Positions 51,933-59,302 of a DNA stretch of 64,000 bases are shown one piece after another. Position 1 is the stretch's first letter; each line of letters starts with the position of its first letter. The notes under the pieces are model-generated. The model was not told the origin of the DNA. It ran no database searches and saw only the letters and a list, made by a program, of their open reading frames with translations. The translations under genes were made by a program, and so were the position numbers. Where the stretch lies: assembly GCF_001425665.1 (NCBI RefSeq), contig NZ_LMCX01000002.1:868001-932000 (forward strand). Reading direction: 5' to 3'. Source of the DNA: Yonghaparkia sp. Root332. GTDB taxonomy: Bacteria > Actinomycetota > Actinomycetes > Actinomycetales > Microbacteriaceae.

Positions 51933-52397
51933 ATGTCGTGCATCCGCTTCAACACCCCAGCCCAGCGCCGACAGCTCGCCGCGAGCGCCCCCGCGCGCGC
52001 GACCTCGCCCGACCCGGTCGCGCAGTTCCTCTCCCCCACCGTGACCGCATCGAAGATCGCCCGCATCCGCCGGCTCGCGAGCGACGCGAACCCGCGGATC
52101 CGCGAGAGCGCCGCGCTGTCGTACCACGCCCCTGATGAGGTCTACGCCGCCCTCGCGAAGGACCCGGTCGCGAGCGTGCGGGCGTGCGTGGCGAAGAACG
52201 AGCACACCCCGTGCGACATCCTCCGCGAGCTCGCCTCCGACCCCGACGAGACCGTCCGCGCGTGGGTCGCCATCAACTACTTCGTGCCCGCCGACGCCAT
52301 GGAGCGCCTCGCGGAGGACGCGAGCGCCACCGTCCGCGGCCTCGTCGCGTGGAAGGCGCAGCTCGCCGACGAGCCCGCGCAGCCCGTCTCCGTCTAG
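51933..52397 (+). CDS. Variant leucine-rich-repeat (LRV/HEAT-like) protein
   Basis: A 154-residue protein from the ATG at 51933. Residues about 40-145 consist of roughly four ~24-residue helical repeats with the pattern LAxDxxxxVRxxVAxNxxxP, for example LAKDPVASVRACVAKNEHTP and LASDPDETVRAWVAINYFVP. This pattern is typical of LRV or ARM-like solenoids that bind proteins or nucleic acids. No catalytic motif is present. The function is unknown. Its TAG stop shares the palindrome CTAG (52394-52397) with the stop of the convergent SDR gene. Confidence 0.7.
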   Translation: MSCIRFNTPAQRRQLAASAPARATSPDPVAQFLSPTVTASKIARIRRLASDANPRIRESAALSYHAPDEVYAALAKDPVASVRACVAKNEHTPCDILRELASDPDETVRAWVAINYFVPADAMERLAEDASATVRGLVAWKAQLADEPAQPVSV

Positions 52398-53152
52398 TCG
52401 TTCGGCGCGAGGCTGCCCGCCGCCGCGACACGCGCTGGCAGCACGCGCGCGAGCCCCGCGATGATCTTGTACCGCAGGGTCGGGATCGACACCGCTCGGC
52501 CGCGGTCGATGTCGCGCAGCGCGAGCCGCACGAGGTCGCGCACGTCGAGCCAGAGCGCCCCGGGGACCCCCGTCGTGGCGACGCCCATGCGCTCGTGGAA
52601 CTCGGTGCGCGTGAAGCCCGGCGCGACCGCCGTGACGCTCACGCCTCGGCCGCGGTACCGCAGGTTCGCCCAGCGCGCGAACGAGACGCCCCAGGCCTTC
52701 GCGGCGCCGTAGCTGCCGCGGGGGGTGAAGGCCGCGACGCTCGAGATCAGGACGATGCGGCCGTGGCCGCGGGAGAGCATCCCCTGCATCGCCGCGTGCG
52801 TGAGGCGCAGCGGCACACCCACGTGGAGGTCGAGGTGGCGCACCTCGTCGTCGAGCGGCGAGGAGGCGAAGTCGGTGACGAGCCCGTGCCCGGCGTTGTT
52901 GACCAGCAGGTCGACGGGATGCGCGTCGTCGCGGACGCGGCGCTCCACCGCGCCGACCCCGGCCTCGTCGAACAGATCGGCCGCGATCGTCTCGACGCCG
53001 ACGCCGTGGCGCGAGCGCAGCTCGGCGGCGACCTGCTCGAGGCGGGAGGCCGTCCGGGCGACGAGCACCAGGTCGGTTCCGCGGGCGGCGAGCTGGCGGG
53101 CGAACTCGGCGCCGATGCCGGCCGTCGCGCCCGTGATGAGAGCCGTCGTCAT
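52394..53152 (-). CDS. Short-chain dehydrogenase/reductase
   Basis: A 252-residue classical SDR. NAD(P)-binding motif GATAGIGAE (residues 8-16), NNAGHG, then the catalytic SSVAAF serine region and YGAAKAWG (Tyr-x3-Lys). ARTASRL after the second strand suggests NADP preference. Length is normal. It starts 4 bases after the G6PDH-like gene and is probably co-transcribed with it. The substrate is unknown. Confidence 0.9.
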   Translation of the reverse strand: MTTALITGATAGIGAEFARQLAARGTDLVLVARTASRLEQVAAELRSRHGVGVETIAADLFDEAGVGAVERRVRDDAHPVDLLVNNAGHGLVTDFASSPLDDEVRHLDLHVGVPLRLTHAAMQGMLSRGHGRIVLISSVAAFTPRGSYGAAKAWGVSFARWANLRYRGRGVSVTAVAPGFTRTEFHERMGVATTGVPGALWLDVRDLVRLALRDIDRGRAVSIPTLRYKIIAGLARVLPARVAAAGSLAPND

Positions 53153-53156
53153 AGAG

Positions 53157-54530
53157 CTACGGTAGCGGCGCCCAGCCGGACGGTCCGTTCGAGCCGGCGG
53201 GGTACTCCTCGAGCGGCACGCGGTCGGCGCGCCACGCCTCGAGCACGGGCTCGACGATGCGCCAGCACTCCTCGGCGATGTCCCCGCGGACGGTGAAGGC
53301 CGAGTCGCCCTCGAGCACGTCACCGAGCACCTCGCCGTACGCCGTGAGCTCGCCGGCCGCGAACTCCGCATCGAGGCTCACGCGGTCGAGATCGGAGGGG
53401 TCGCCGGCGCCGTTGATGTCGAGCTCGATCGAGAGCCGCTCGGGACTCAGCGCGACGATGATCGCCGGGGCTCCCGCCGCGGGCTCGAGCCCTCGGGGGA
53501 GGTGAGGCGCGGATCGCATGCTCGCCCGCACGTGCGTCGAGGGGTGGCCCAGCGCCTTGCCGCTGCGCAGCACGACCGGCACGCCCGCCCAGCGCGGCGT
53601 GGCGATGTCGAGCACGACCTCCGCGAGCGTCTCGGTCGCGCGCGCCGGGTCGACGCCCTCCTCCGCCGTGTAATCGGGAACGGCGTCGCCCTCGACCGCG
53701 CCCGCGGTGTACCGAGCGCGGCGGCTGGAGGCGACGGCGTCGCCGCCCCGGACGCTCGTCGCGCGCAGAACCTGCATCATCGCGCCGTGCAGGTCGTCGG
53801 CCTCGAGGCTCGAGGGCAGCTCCATCGCGGCGAGCGCGAGCACGAGGAGCAGGTGGCTCTGGATCATGTCGACGAGCGCCCCGGCCGTGTCGTAGTAGCC
53901 GGCCCTGCCCTCGAGCGCGAGCGACTCGTCGTAGACGATCTCGAGCCGGGCGATGCCCTCGCGGCTCCACACCGCCTCGATGACGCGATTGGCGGCCCGC
54001 AGGCCGATGAGGTTCGCGACCGTGGACTTGCCGAGGAAGTGGTCGACGCGGAAGACGCGGTCCTCCGGGAGGAGCTCGGCGAGCCGGGCGTTGAGGTGCG
54101 CGGCGCTCTCGCTGTCGACCCCGAAGGGCTTCTCGAGGACGAGGACCGCGCCGGCCGGCAGCTCGACCTCCGCGAGCGCCTCGACCGTCGCCAGCGCGAT
54201 CGAGGGCGGGACGGCCAGGTACAGCAGCGGCGGGCGGGTCGCCGCGGCGAGCAGCGCGCGCAGGGCATCCGCGTCGGTCGCGTCGGTGCGCACGTACCGG
54301 GCCCGGTCGAGGATGCCCGGCAGCGCGTCGCCCGCGGAGTCCCCGAGCGTCGAGCGCAGGAGGTCGCGCCAGCGATCGTCGCTCCAGTCGCTGCTGCTCG
54401 CGCCGATGAGCTCGATTCCCCGCGCGCGCCCCGCGTCGAGGAGGCTCGCCAGGCCCGGGAGGAGGAGCCGTTCGGCGAGGTCGCCCGTCGCGCCGAGGAT
54501 GATCAGAGAGCGGTCGCGGGAGGAAGGCAT
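53157..54530 (-). CDS. Glucose-6-phosphate dehydrogenase-like protein
   Basis: A 457-residue member of the G6PDH family, shorter than the usual ~500. The nucleotide motif is GATGDLAERLLLPGL; the substrate motif RVDHFLGKS keeps Asp-His but has Ser in place of the usual Glu after GK. The later catalytic-His segment reads DMIQSHLLLVLALAAME, with Ser for the usual Asn before His. The C-terminal domain is complete. It is probably a divergent second copy; the main zwf would normally sit with tal, tkt and opcA. It is divergent from the GH15 gene. Confidence 0.82.
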   Translation of the reverse strand: MPSSRDRSLIILGATGDLAERLLLPGLASLLDAGRARGIELIGASSSDWSDDRWRDLLRSTLGDSAGDALPGILDRARYVRTDATDADALRALLAAATRPPLLYLAVPPSIALATVEALAEVELPAGAVLVLEKPFGVDSESAAHLNARLAELLPEDRVFRVDHFLGKSTVANLIGLRAANRVIEAVWSREGIARLEIVYDESLALEGRAGYYDTAGALVDMIQSHLLLVLALAAMELPSSLEADDLHGAMMQVLRATSVRGGDAVASSRRARYTAGAVEGDAVPDYTAEEGVDPARATETLAEVVLDIATPRWAGVPVVLRSGKALGHPSTHVRASMRSAPHLPRGLEPAAGAPAIIVALSPERLSIELDINGAGDPSDLDRVSLDAEFAAGELTAYGEVLGDVLEGDSAFTVRGDIAEECWRIVEPVLEAWRADRVPLEEYPAGSNGPSGWAPLP

Positions 54531-54597
54531 CCCTCCACGCTAGGCGCGACCGGGCGCGCCGCGGCCCCGCGTGCACCGAGTTCGGAGGAAGCTCCGA

Positions 54598-56415
54598 TTG
54601 GCTGGGAGGATGCCCGCCCCGATCGAGGACTACGCCATCATCGGCGACTGCCACACCGCCGCCCTCATCGATCGAGAGGGGGCGATCGACTGGCTGTGCC
54701 TCCCCCGCTTCGACTCGGCCTCGATGCTCGGCGCGCTGCTCGGCACCGAGGAGCACGGGCAGTGGGTGCTGCGCCCCGTCGGCGAGGCCGAGATGCTCGG
54801 CCGGCGCTACGAGCCCGACACGCTCGTGCTCGTCACCCGCTGGCGCACCGCCACCGGCGAGATCGAGGTCATCGACGCGATGCCGCACGGCGATCGTCGC
54901 GCCGACGTCGTGCGCCGCGTGCGGGGCGTGAGCGGCGAGGTCGCCGTCGAGCAGGTGCTGAGGATCAGATTCGACTATGCGAGCGCGATGCCGTGGGTCC
55001 GGCAGATGGGCACGGACGAGCATCCCGCTCTCGTCGCCATCGCCGGCCCGGACGCGGTCGTCGTCCGGGGGCCTCGCTTCCGCGCCATCGACCACGCGCA
55101 CCGCGCCGAGACCCTCGTGCGCGCGGGCGAGACCGTCGACACCGTGCTCACCTGGTTCCCCGCCCACCGCCCCGCGCCGGGCCCGCTCGACGTCGACGCT
55201 CAGCTCGACCGCACGCGCGCGTGGTGGCGGGAGTGGGCGCTCACCTGCGCGGCGCCCGGCGCCTACGACGAGCACGTGCGGCTCTCGCTGCTCGTGCTGC
55301 GCGCCCTCACCCACGAGGACACCGGAGGCATCGTCGCGGCCCCCACGACGAGCCTGCCCGAGGACCTCGGCGGGAGCCGCAACTGGGACTACCGCTACGT
55401 CTGGCTGCGGGACGCCGCGCTCACGCTGGAGGCCCTCATGCTCCACGGTCACCAGACGGGAGCCGCCGAGTGGCGGGCGTGGCTGCTGCGCGCGATCGCG
55501 GGCGACCCGCAGGACCTCCAGATCATGTACGGGCTCTCGGGCGAGCGTCGCCTCGCGGAGTACGAGCTCGACTCGCTGCCCGGCTACCGCGGCTCGGCGC
55601 CCGTGCGGGTCGGCAACGGGGCCTTCACGCAGTTCCAGGGCGACATCTTCGGCGAGGTGCTCATCGCCCTCGATCGGGCCCGCGACCTCGGCGTCGAGGA
55701 GGACGAGTCGTCCTGGTCGCTGCAGAAGGCGCTCCTCGCGCACGCCGAGAAGCAGCTGGACCGGCGGGACAACGGGATCTGGGAGATCCGGGGCGAGCAC
55801 CGCACGTTCACCCACTCGCGCGCGATGCTCTGGGCCGCCTTCGATCGCGGCGTCCACGCGGTCCGCGAGCACGGGCTCGACGGCGACGCCGACCACTGGG
55901 CGGCGCTGCGCGACGGGCTGCGCGCGGAGATCCTCGCGAACGGCGTGAGCGAGGGCGGCTGGTTCGTGCAGCACTACGACACCGACGAGGTCGACGCCTC
56001 TCTCCTGCAGCTGGCGCACATCGGCTTCGTCCCCCACGACGACCCGCGGATGCTCGCGACCGTCACCCGCATCGAGGAGACGCTGCTGCGGGGCGGGCTC
56101 CCCCTGCGCTACCGCACCGAATCGGGGGTCGACGGTCTGCCCGGCGACGAGCACCCGTTCCTGGCCTGCGCGTTCTGGCTCGTGGAGAACTTCGCCTATG
56201 GAGGCCGGCTCGACGACGCGGTCGCGCTCATGGACCGCCTGGTCGGCCTCACGAACGAGGTCGGACTGCTCGCCGAGGAGTACGACGTCGAGAACGATCG
56301 GCACATGGGCAACACGCCGCAGGCGCTCTCGCACCTCGCGCTCGTGCGGGCGGCGGATGCGATCGCGACCGCGCGCAAGCGGGTGTCGCCCGCGATGCCG
56401 AGTCGGGCATCCTGA
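54598..56415 (+). CDS. Glycoside hydrolase family 15 protein (glucoamylase/trehalase-like)
   Basis: A cytosolic alpha-glucosidase-type enzyme. The protein opens PAPIEDYAIIGDCHTAALIDREGAIDWLCLPRFDS, a typical GH15 N-terminal beta-sandwich. Its (alpha/alpha)6 barrel has GGSRNWDYRYVWLRDAAL, RDNGIWEIRGEHRTFTHSRAM (general acid Glu region) and LLAEEYDVENDRHMGNTPQALSHLAL (catalytic base). The first ATG (54610) touches a GGGAGG, leaving no spacer. A TTG at 54598 has GGAGGA at 8 bases and is preferred, giving 605 residues. Mycobacterial members are trehalases; activity on trehalose or short glucans is inferred. Confidence 0.88.
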   Translation: MAGRMPAPIEDYAIIGDCHTAALIDREGAIDWLCLPRFDSASMLGALLGTEEHGQWVLRPVGEAEMLGRRYEPDTLVLVTRWRTATGEIEVIDAMPHGDRRADVVRRVRGVSGEVAVEQVLRIRFDYASAMPWVRQMGTDEHPALVAIAGPDAVVVRGPRFRAIDHAHRAETLVRAGETVDTVLTWFPAHRPAPGPLDVDAQLDRTRAWWREWALTCAAPGAYDEHVRLSLLVLRALTHEDTGGIVAAPTTSLPEDLGGSRNWDYRYVWLRDAALTLEALMLHGHQTGAAEWRAWLLRAIAGDPQDLQIMYGLSGERRLAEYELDSLPGYRGSAPVRVGNGAFTQFQGDIFGEVLIALDRARDLGVEEDESSWSLQKALLAHAEKQLDRRDNGIWEIRGEHRTFTHSRAMLWAAFDRGVHAVREHGLDGDADHWAALRDGLRAEILANGVSEGGWFVQHYDTDEVDASLLQLAHIGFVPHDDPRMLATVTRIEETLLRGGLPLRYRTESGVDGLPGDEHPFLACAFWLVENFAYGGRLDDAVALMDRLVGLTNEVGLLAEEYDVENDRHMGNTPQALSHLALVRAADAIATARKRVSPAMPSRAS

Positions 56416-56419
56416 CCCG

Positions 56420-57394
56420 ATGCGATTGAAGCGATCCTCCCCCGACGCGCCAGGGATCCGCCGCGTGCGGCACGGCCGCGGCTTCCGGTATCTGGATGCC
56501 CGGGGCCGGTCGGTCGCGGACGCGGACGTGCGCGCGCGCATCGCCGCGCTCGCGATCCCTCCCGCGTGGAGCGACGTGTGGATCTGCCCCGACGAGCGGG
56601 GTCACGTGCAGGCGATGGGACTCGACGCCGACGGCCGACGCCAGTACCGCTACCACGAGGAGTGGACGCGGCGGGCCGGGGTGAAGAAGTTCGCGCGCGT
56701 GCGCGAGCTCGCCGCTGCGACCGGGGCGATGCGCGCGCGCGTGACGCGCGACCTGCGCGGCGATGACCCGCAGGCCCGGGCGCTCGCGATCGCCGCACGC
56801 ATCATCGACGCCCTGGGCGTGCGGGTCGGCGAGGAGCGCTACGCCCTCGAGCGCGGCACGATCGGCGCGCTCACGCTCGCGTGGGAGCACGTGGAGGTCT
56901 CGGGCTCGACGATCGCGTTCGACTTCCCGGCGAAGTCGGGCGTGCGCTGGGAGGCGGAGCACGAGGACGACGACCTCGCCGCGGCGCTCGTGCTCACCCG
57001 GAGCGCGCGCGGGCCCCGCGGCGAGAGCGCCGAGCGGGTCACCGAGTGGATCGATGACTCGGGGCTGCATCGCGTGCACTCGGCGGCGCTCAGCGACTAC
57101 CTGCGCACGGCGACCGGGTGCGCGATCACGCCGAAGGACCTGCGGACTCTGCGCGGCTCGCGGCTCGCCGCGGAGCACCTCGCCCGGTGCGGTCCGTCCG
57201 CGACGAGGAAGGAGCAGGAGCGGGCGATCCGCGAGGCGGTCGCCGTCGTGGCCGAGGGGCTGCGGAACACTCCCGCCGTCGCTCGCAGCTCGTACATCGA
57301 CCCGCTCGTGCTCGAGCGCTACCGCCGCGGCACGACCGCCGCGCTCAGCCGGGGACGCGTGAGCGACGCGGCGCTGGCCGAGCTGCTGGGCTGA
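56420..57394 (+). CDS. DNA topoisomerase IB
   Basis: A 324-residue eukaryotic/viral-type topoisomerase IB that relaxes supercoils through a 3'-phosphotyrosine. The N-terminal domain has GFRYLDARGRSV and IPPAWSDVWICPDERGHVQAMGLDADGRRQYRYH; the catalytic domain has GVRVGEERYALERGTIGALTL, KSGV and LRTLRGSRLAAEHLA. The active-site Tyr is in SSYIDPLVLERY near residue 293. It starts 4 bases after the GH15 gene, suggesting co-transcription despite no obvious functional link. This enzyme is accessory to gyrase and topoisomerase IA. Confidence 0.93.
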   Translation: MRLKRSSPDAPGIRRVRHGRGFRYLDARGRSVADADVRARIAALAIPPAWSDVWICPDERGHVQAMGLDADGRRQYRYHEEWTRRAGVKKFARVRELAAATGAMRARVTRDLRGDDPQARALAIAARIIDALGVRVGEERYALERGTIGALTLAWEHVEVSGSTIAFDFPAKSGVRWEAEHEDDDLAAALVLTRSARGPRGESAERVTEWIDDSGLHRVHSAALSDYLRTATGCAITPKDLRTLRGSRLAAEHLARCGPSATRKEQERAIREAVAVVAEGLRNTPAVARSSYIDPLVLERYRRGTTAALSRGRVSDAALAELLG

Positions 57395-57425
57395 CGCGCA
57401 CCGCGGTGCGGCCTACCCTGAGGGG

Positions 57426-57827
57426 ATGAGCCCCGCCCCCGTTCCGACGAGCGCGCGGGTCGATGCGTGGGTGTGGGCGATCCGGCTGTACGCGACGCGC
57501 TCGGCGGCGACCGCGGCCTGCAAGGCCGGGCACGTCAAGGTCAACGGAGCGACGGCGAAGCCCTCGCAGACCGTGAGGGTCGGCGACCTGGTGCGCGCCT
57601 ACACCCCCGGCGGCGAGCGGATCGTCGCCGTCACGGGGCTCATCACCAAGCGGACGAGCGCGCCGCTCGCGCAGCAGAACTACGAGGACCGCACTCCCCC
57701 GCCCCCGCCCCGGGCCGAGCGGCCGCTCGACGTGCTCCGCGAGCGCGGCGCGGGCAGGCCCACCAAGCGCGACCGACGACTGATCGAGCGTCTGCGGGGA
57801 CGCGAGGAGGGCATCCCCCCGTTCTGA
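57426..57827 (+). CDS. S4-domain RNA-binding protein (Hsp15/HslR-like)
   Basis: A 133-residue basic protein with an N-terminal S4 domain (ARVDAWVWAIRLYATRSAATAACKAGHVKVNG, residues 10-41) of the Hsp15 type. A tail rich in Pro and Arg contains RGAGRPTKRDRRLIERL. Hsp15 binds stalled 50S subunits carrying nascent chains. It lies 31 bases after topoisomerase IB on the same strand and ends 9 bases before the convergent ldh gene. Confidence 0.88.
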   Translation: MSPAPVPTSARVDAWVWAIRLYATRSAATAACKAGHVKVNGATAKPSQTVRVGDLVRAYTPGGERIVAVTGLITKRTSAPLAQQNYEDRTPPPPPRAERPLDVLRERGAGRPTKRDRRLIERLRGREEGIPPF

Positions 57828-57836
57828 GAGCTCGCG

Positions 57837-58793
57837 TCAGCCGAGCTCGAGCGCGTCGAGCGAGCGGCGGACCGCGGCCGCGCTCGCGTGGAGCGCACGC
57901 TCCTCCTCCGCGGAGAACGGCGTGTCGATGACGCGCGACACGCCGCCCGCGTCGACGACGCTCGGCACGGAGAGCGCGACGCCGCTGACCCCGTGGTAGT
58001 CGTCGAGCACGCTGCTGACGGGAAGGACCGCCTTCTCGTCGCGCAGCACCGCCTCGACGATGCGCGCGCCCGAGAGCCCGATCGCGTAGTTGGTCGCGCC
58101 CTTCCCCGCGATCACCGTGTACGCGGCGTTCTTGACCTCCTCGGCGATCGCGTCGAGCTCCTCGACGGCGAGTCGCTCGCCGTCGTCGCCCACCCAGTCG
58201 CGGACGGGGATGGGACCGATGCGCGACTGCGACCAGAGCGGGAACTCGCTGTCGCCGTGCTCGCCCACGATCATCGCGTGCACGCTCGAGGCGGCGACGC
58301 CCACCCGCTCGGCGAGCCGCCAGCGCAGGCGCGAGGAGTCGAGGACGGTGCCGCTGGAGAACACGCGCGCCGGGTCGAGGCCGCTGAAGCGCTGAGCGGC
58401 GACGGCCAGCACGTCGCACGGGTTCGTCACGAGCATGATCACGGCCTCGGGTGCGCGGGCGACGAGCTCGGGCATGAGCTCGCGGAGGATCGCGACGTTC
58501 GTGGCGGCGAGGTCGAGGCGGCTCTGGCCCGGGTGCTGCTTCGCGCCCGCGGTCACGACGACGATGTTCGCGCCTTCGACGACATCGAGATCGCCGCCGC
58601 CGACGACGCGGCTCGAGCCCGTGAACGGGGTGCCGTGCGCGAGATCGAGCACCTCGGCCTCGGCGCGGCGGGCGTCGATGTCGTAGAGGGCGACCTCGCG
58701 CGCGGAGCCGCGGATGAGGGCGGCGTAGGCGAGGGAGGTTCCGACGGCGCCGGCACCGATGACGGCCAGGCGGGAGTTCTCGATCACGGGCAT
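57837..58793 (-). CDS. ldh: L-lactate dehydrogenase
   Basis: Interconverts pyruvate and L-lactate with NAD(H). The 318-residue protein has the nucleotide motif VIGAGAVGTSLAYAAL, the Asp that favours NAD (ALYDID), and the loop GAKQHPGQSRLDL, where Gln sits at the specificity position that is Arg in malate dehydrogenases. It also has VTNPCDVLA and the catalytic His in IVGEHGDSEFPLW near residue 178. These features choose lactate over malate. It is a monocistronic gene divergent from none; upstream lies a HesB-like gene with its own terminator. Confidence 0.94.
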   Translation of the reverse strand: MPVIENSRLAVIGAGAVGTSLAYAALIRGSAREVALYDIDARRAEAEVLDLAHGTPFTGSSRVVGGGDLDVVEGANIVVVTAGAKQHPGQSRLDLAATNVAILRELMPELVARAPEAVIMLVTNPCDVLAVAAQRFSGLDPARVFSSGTVLDSSRLRWRLAERVGVAASSVHAMIVGEHGDSEFPLWSQSRIGPIPVRDWVGDDGERLAVEELDAIAEEVKNAAYTVIAGKGATNYAIGLSGARIVEAVLRDEKAVLPVSSVLDDYHGVSGVALSVPSVVDAGGVSRVIDTPFSAEEERALHASAAAVRRSLDALELG

Positions 58794-58823
58794 GCCTCAA
58801 GACTGGCAGAGTCGCCGCGCATG

Positions 58824-58861
58824 GCGACGGCCGCACCCCGAACCGGGGGTGCGGCCGTCGC
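58824..58861 (-). terminator. Perfect 16-bp hairpin after the HesB-like gene
   Basis: Arms at 58824-58839 and 58846-58861 are exact reverse complements around a 6-base loop. The hairpin lies 12 bases beyond the stop of the HesB-like gene and 30 bases before the ldh start, on the strand of both genes. It most likely terminates the HesB-like transcript and separates it from ldh. It lacks a T tract. Confidence 0.75.
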
Positions 58862-58873
58862 GGATACGAAGGG

Positions 58874-59161
58874 CTAGAGCCCCTGCTGCTCGCCGATCGC
58901 GAAGCGAACAGCGCCCTCGTCGCTCACCTGGGCGTCGAGGATCTTGTCGTCGAGCGCCACCGAGGCGTGCTGCTCGAGGAAGACGCGGGCGGAGCCGGCC
59001 TCGACGACGTGGTCGCCGGGGAGGGGCGCCGGCTCGACGGTCACGGCGAACTCGTTCTGCTGCGCGGCTCCGTCGATGCGGAGCCCGGCGCTCTGGGGGT
59101 CGGCCTCGCGGGCGACGAGGTTCTCGATCACGGTGCTGGCGGTCGGCGTCAGTGTGAGCAT
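58874..59161 (-). CDS. HesB/IscA-like protein lacking cluster cysteines
   Basis: A 95-residue protein from the ATG at 59161, with AGGAAGGGG upstream. Its order of segments (MLTLTPTASTVIENLVAREADPQS at residues 1-24, then AGLRIDG, a FLEQHASVALDDKILDAQV core and a DEGAVRFAI end) follows the A-type carrier fold. However, no cysteine exists anywhere in the protein, so it cannot bind a cluster like ErpA at 3413. Such proteins are often labelled Fe-S assembly or adhesin-like in databases. The role is unknown. It is flanked by a terminator downstream and a histidine kinase gene upstream. Confidence 0.75.
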   Translation of the reverse strand: MLTLTPTASTVIENLVAREADPQSAGLRIDGAAQQNEFAVTVEPAPLPGDHVVEAGSARVFLEQHASVALDDKILDAQVSDEGAVRFAIGEQQGL

Positions 59162-59302
59162 GGGGGTGCCCCTTCCTCTCTCGCGGTCGTCGAGCCAGCC
59201 ACGATGCCGAGAATGCGGCGGCAACTCAACCGCGCGGTCGTGTTTGCCAGGCTCCTCACACGAGGCCCTGCGGAGACTCTGCGGAAGCCCGGGCGTGTCG
59301 CC

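Noticed and set aside
53157-54530. The principal zwf gene
   Set aside because: The protein is short and has substitutions next to the active site, and tal/opcA/pgl genes are absent; listed as a G6PDH-like protein without a symbol.
53502-56429. A 975-codon plus-strand frame covering the G6PDH-like and GH15 genes
   Set aside because: It overlaps two genes with complete catalytic motifs in other frames and shows no domain of its own.
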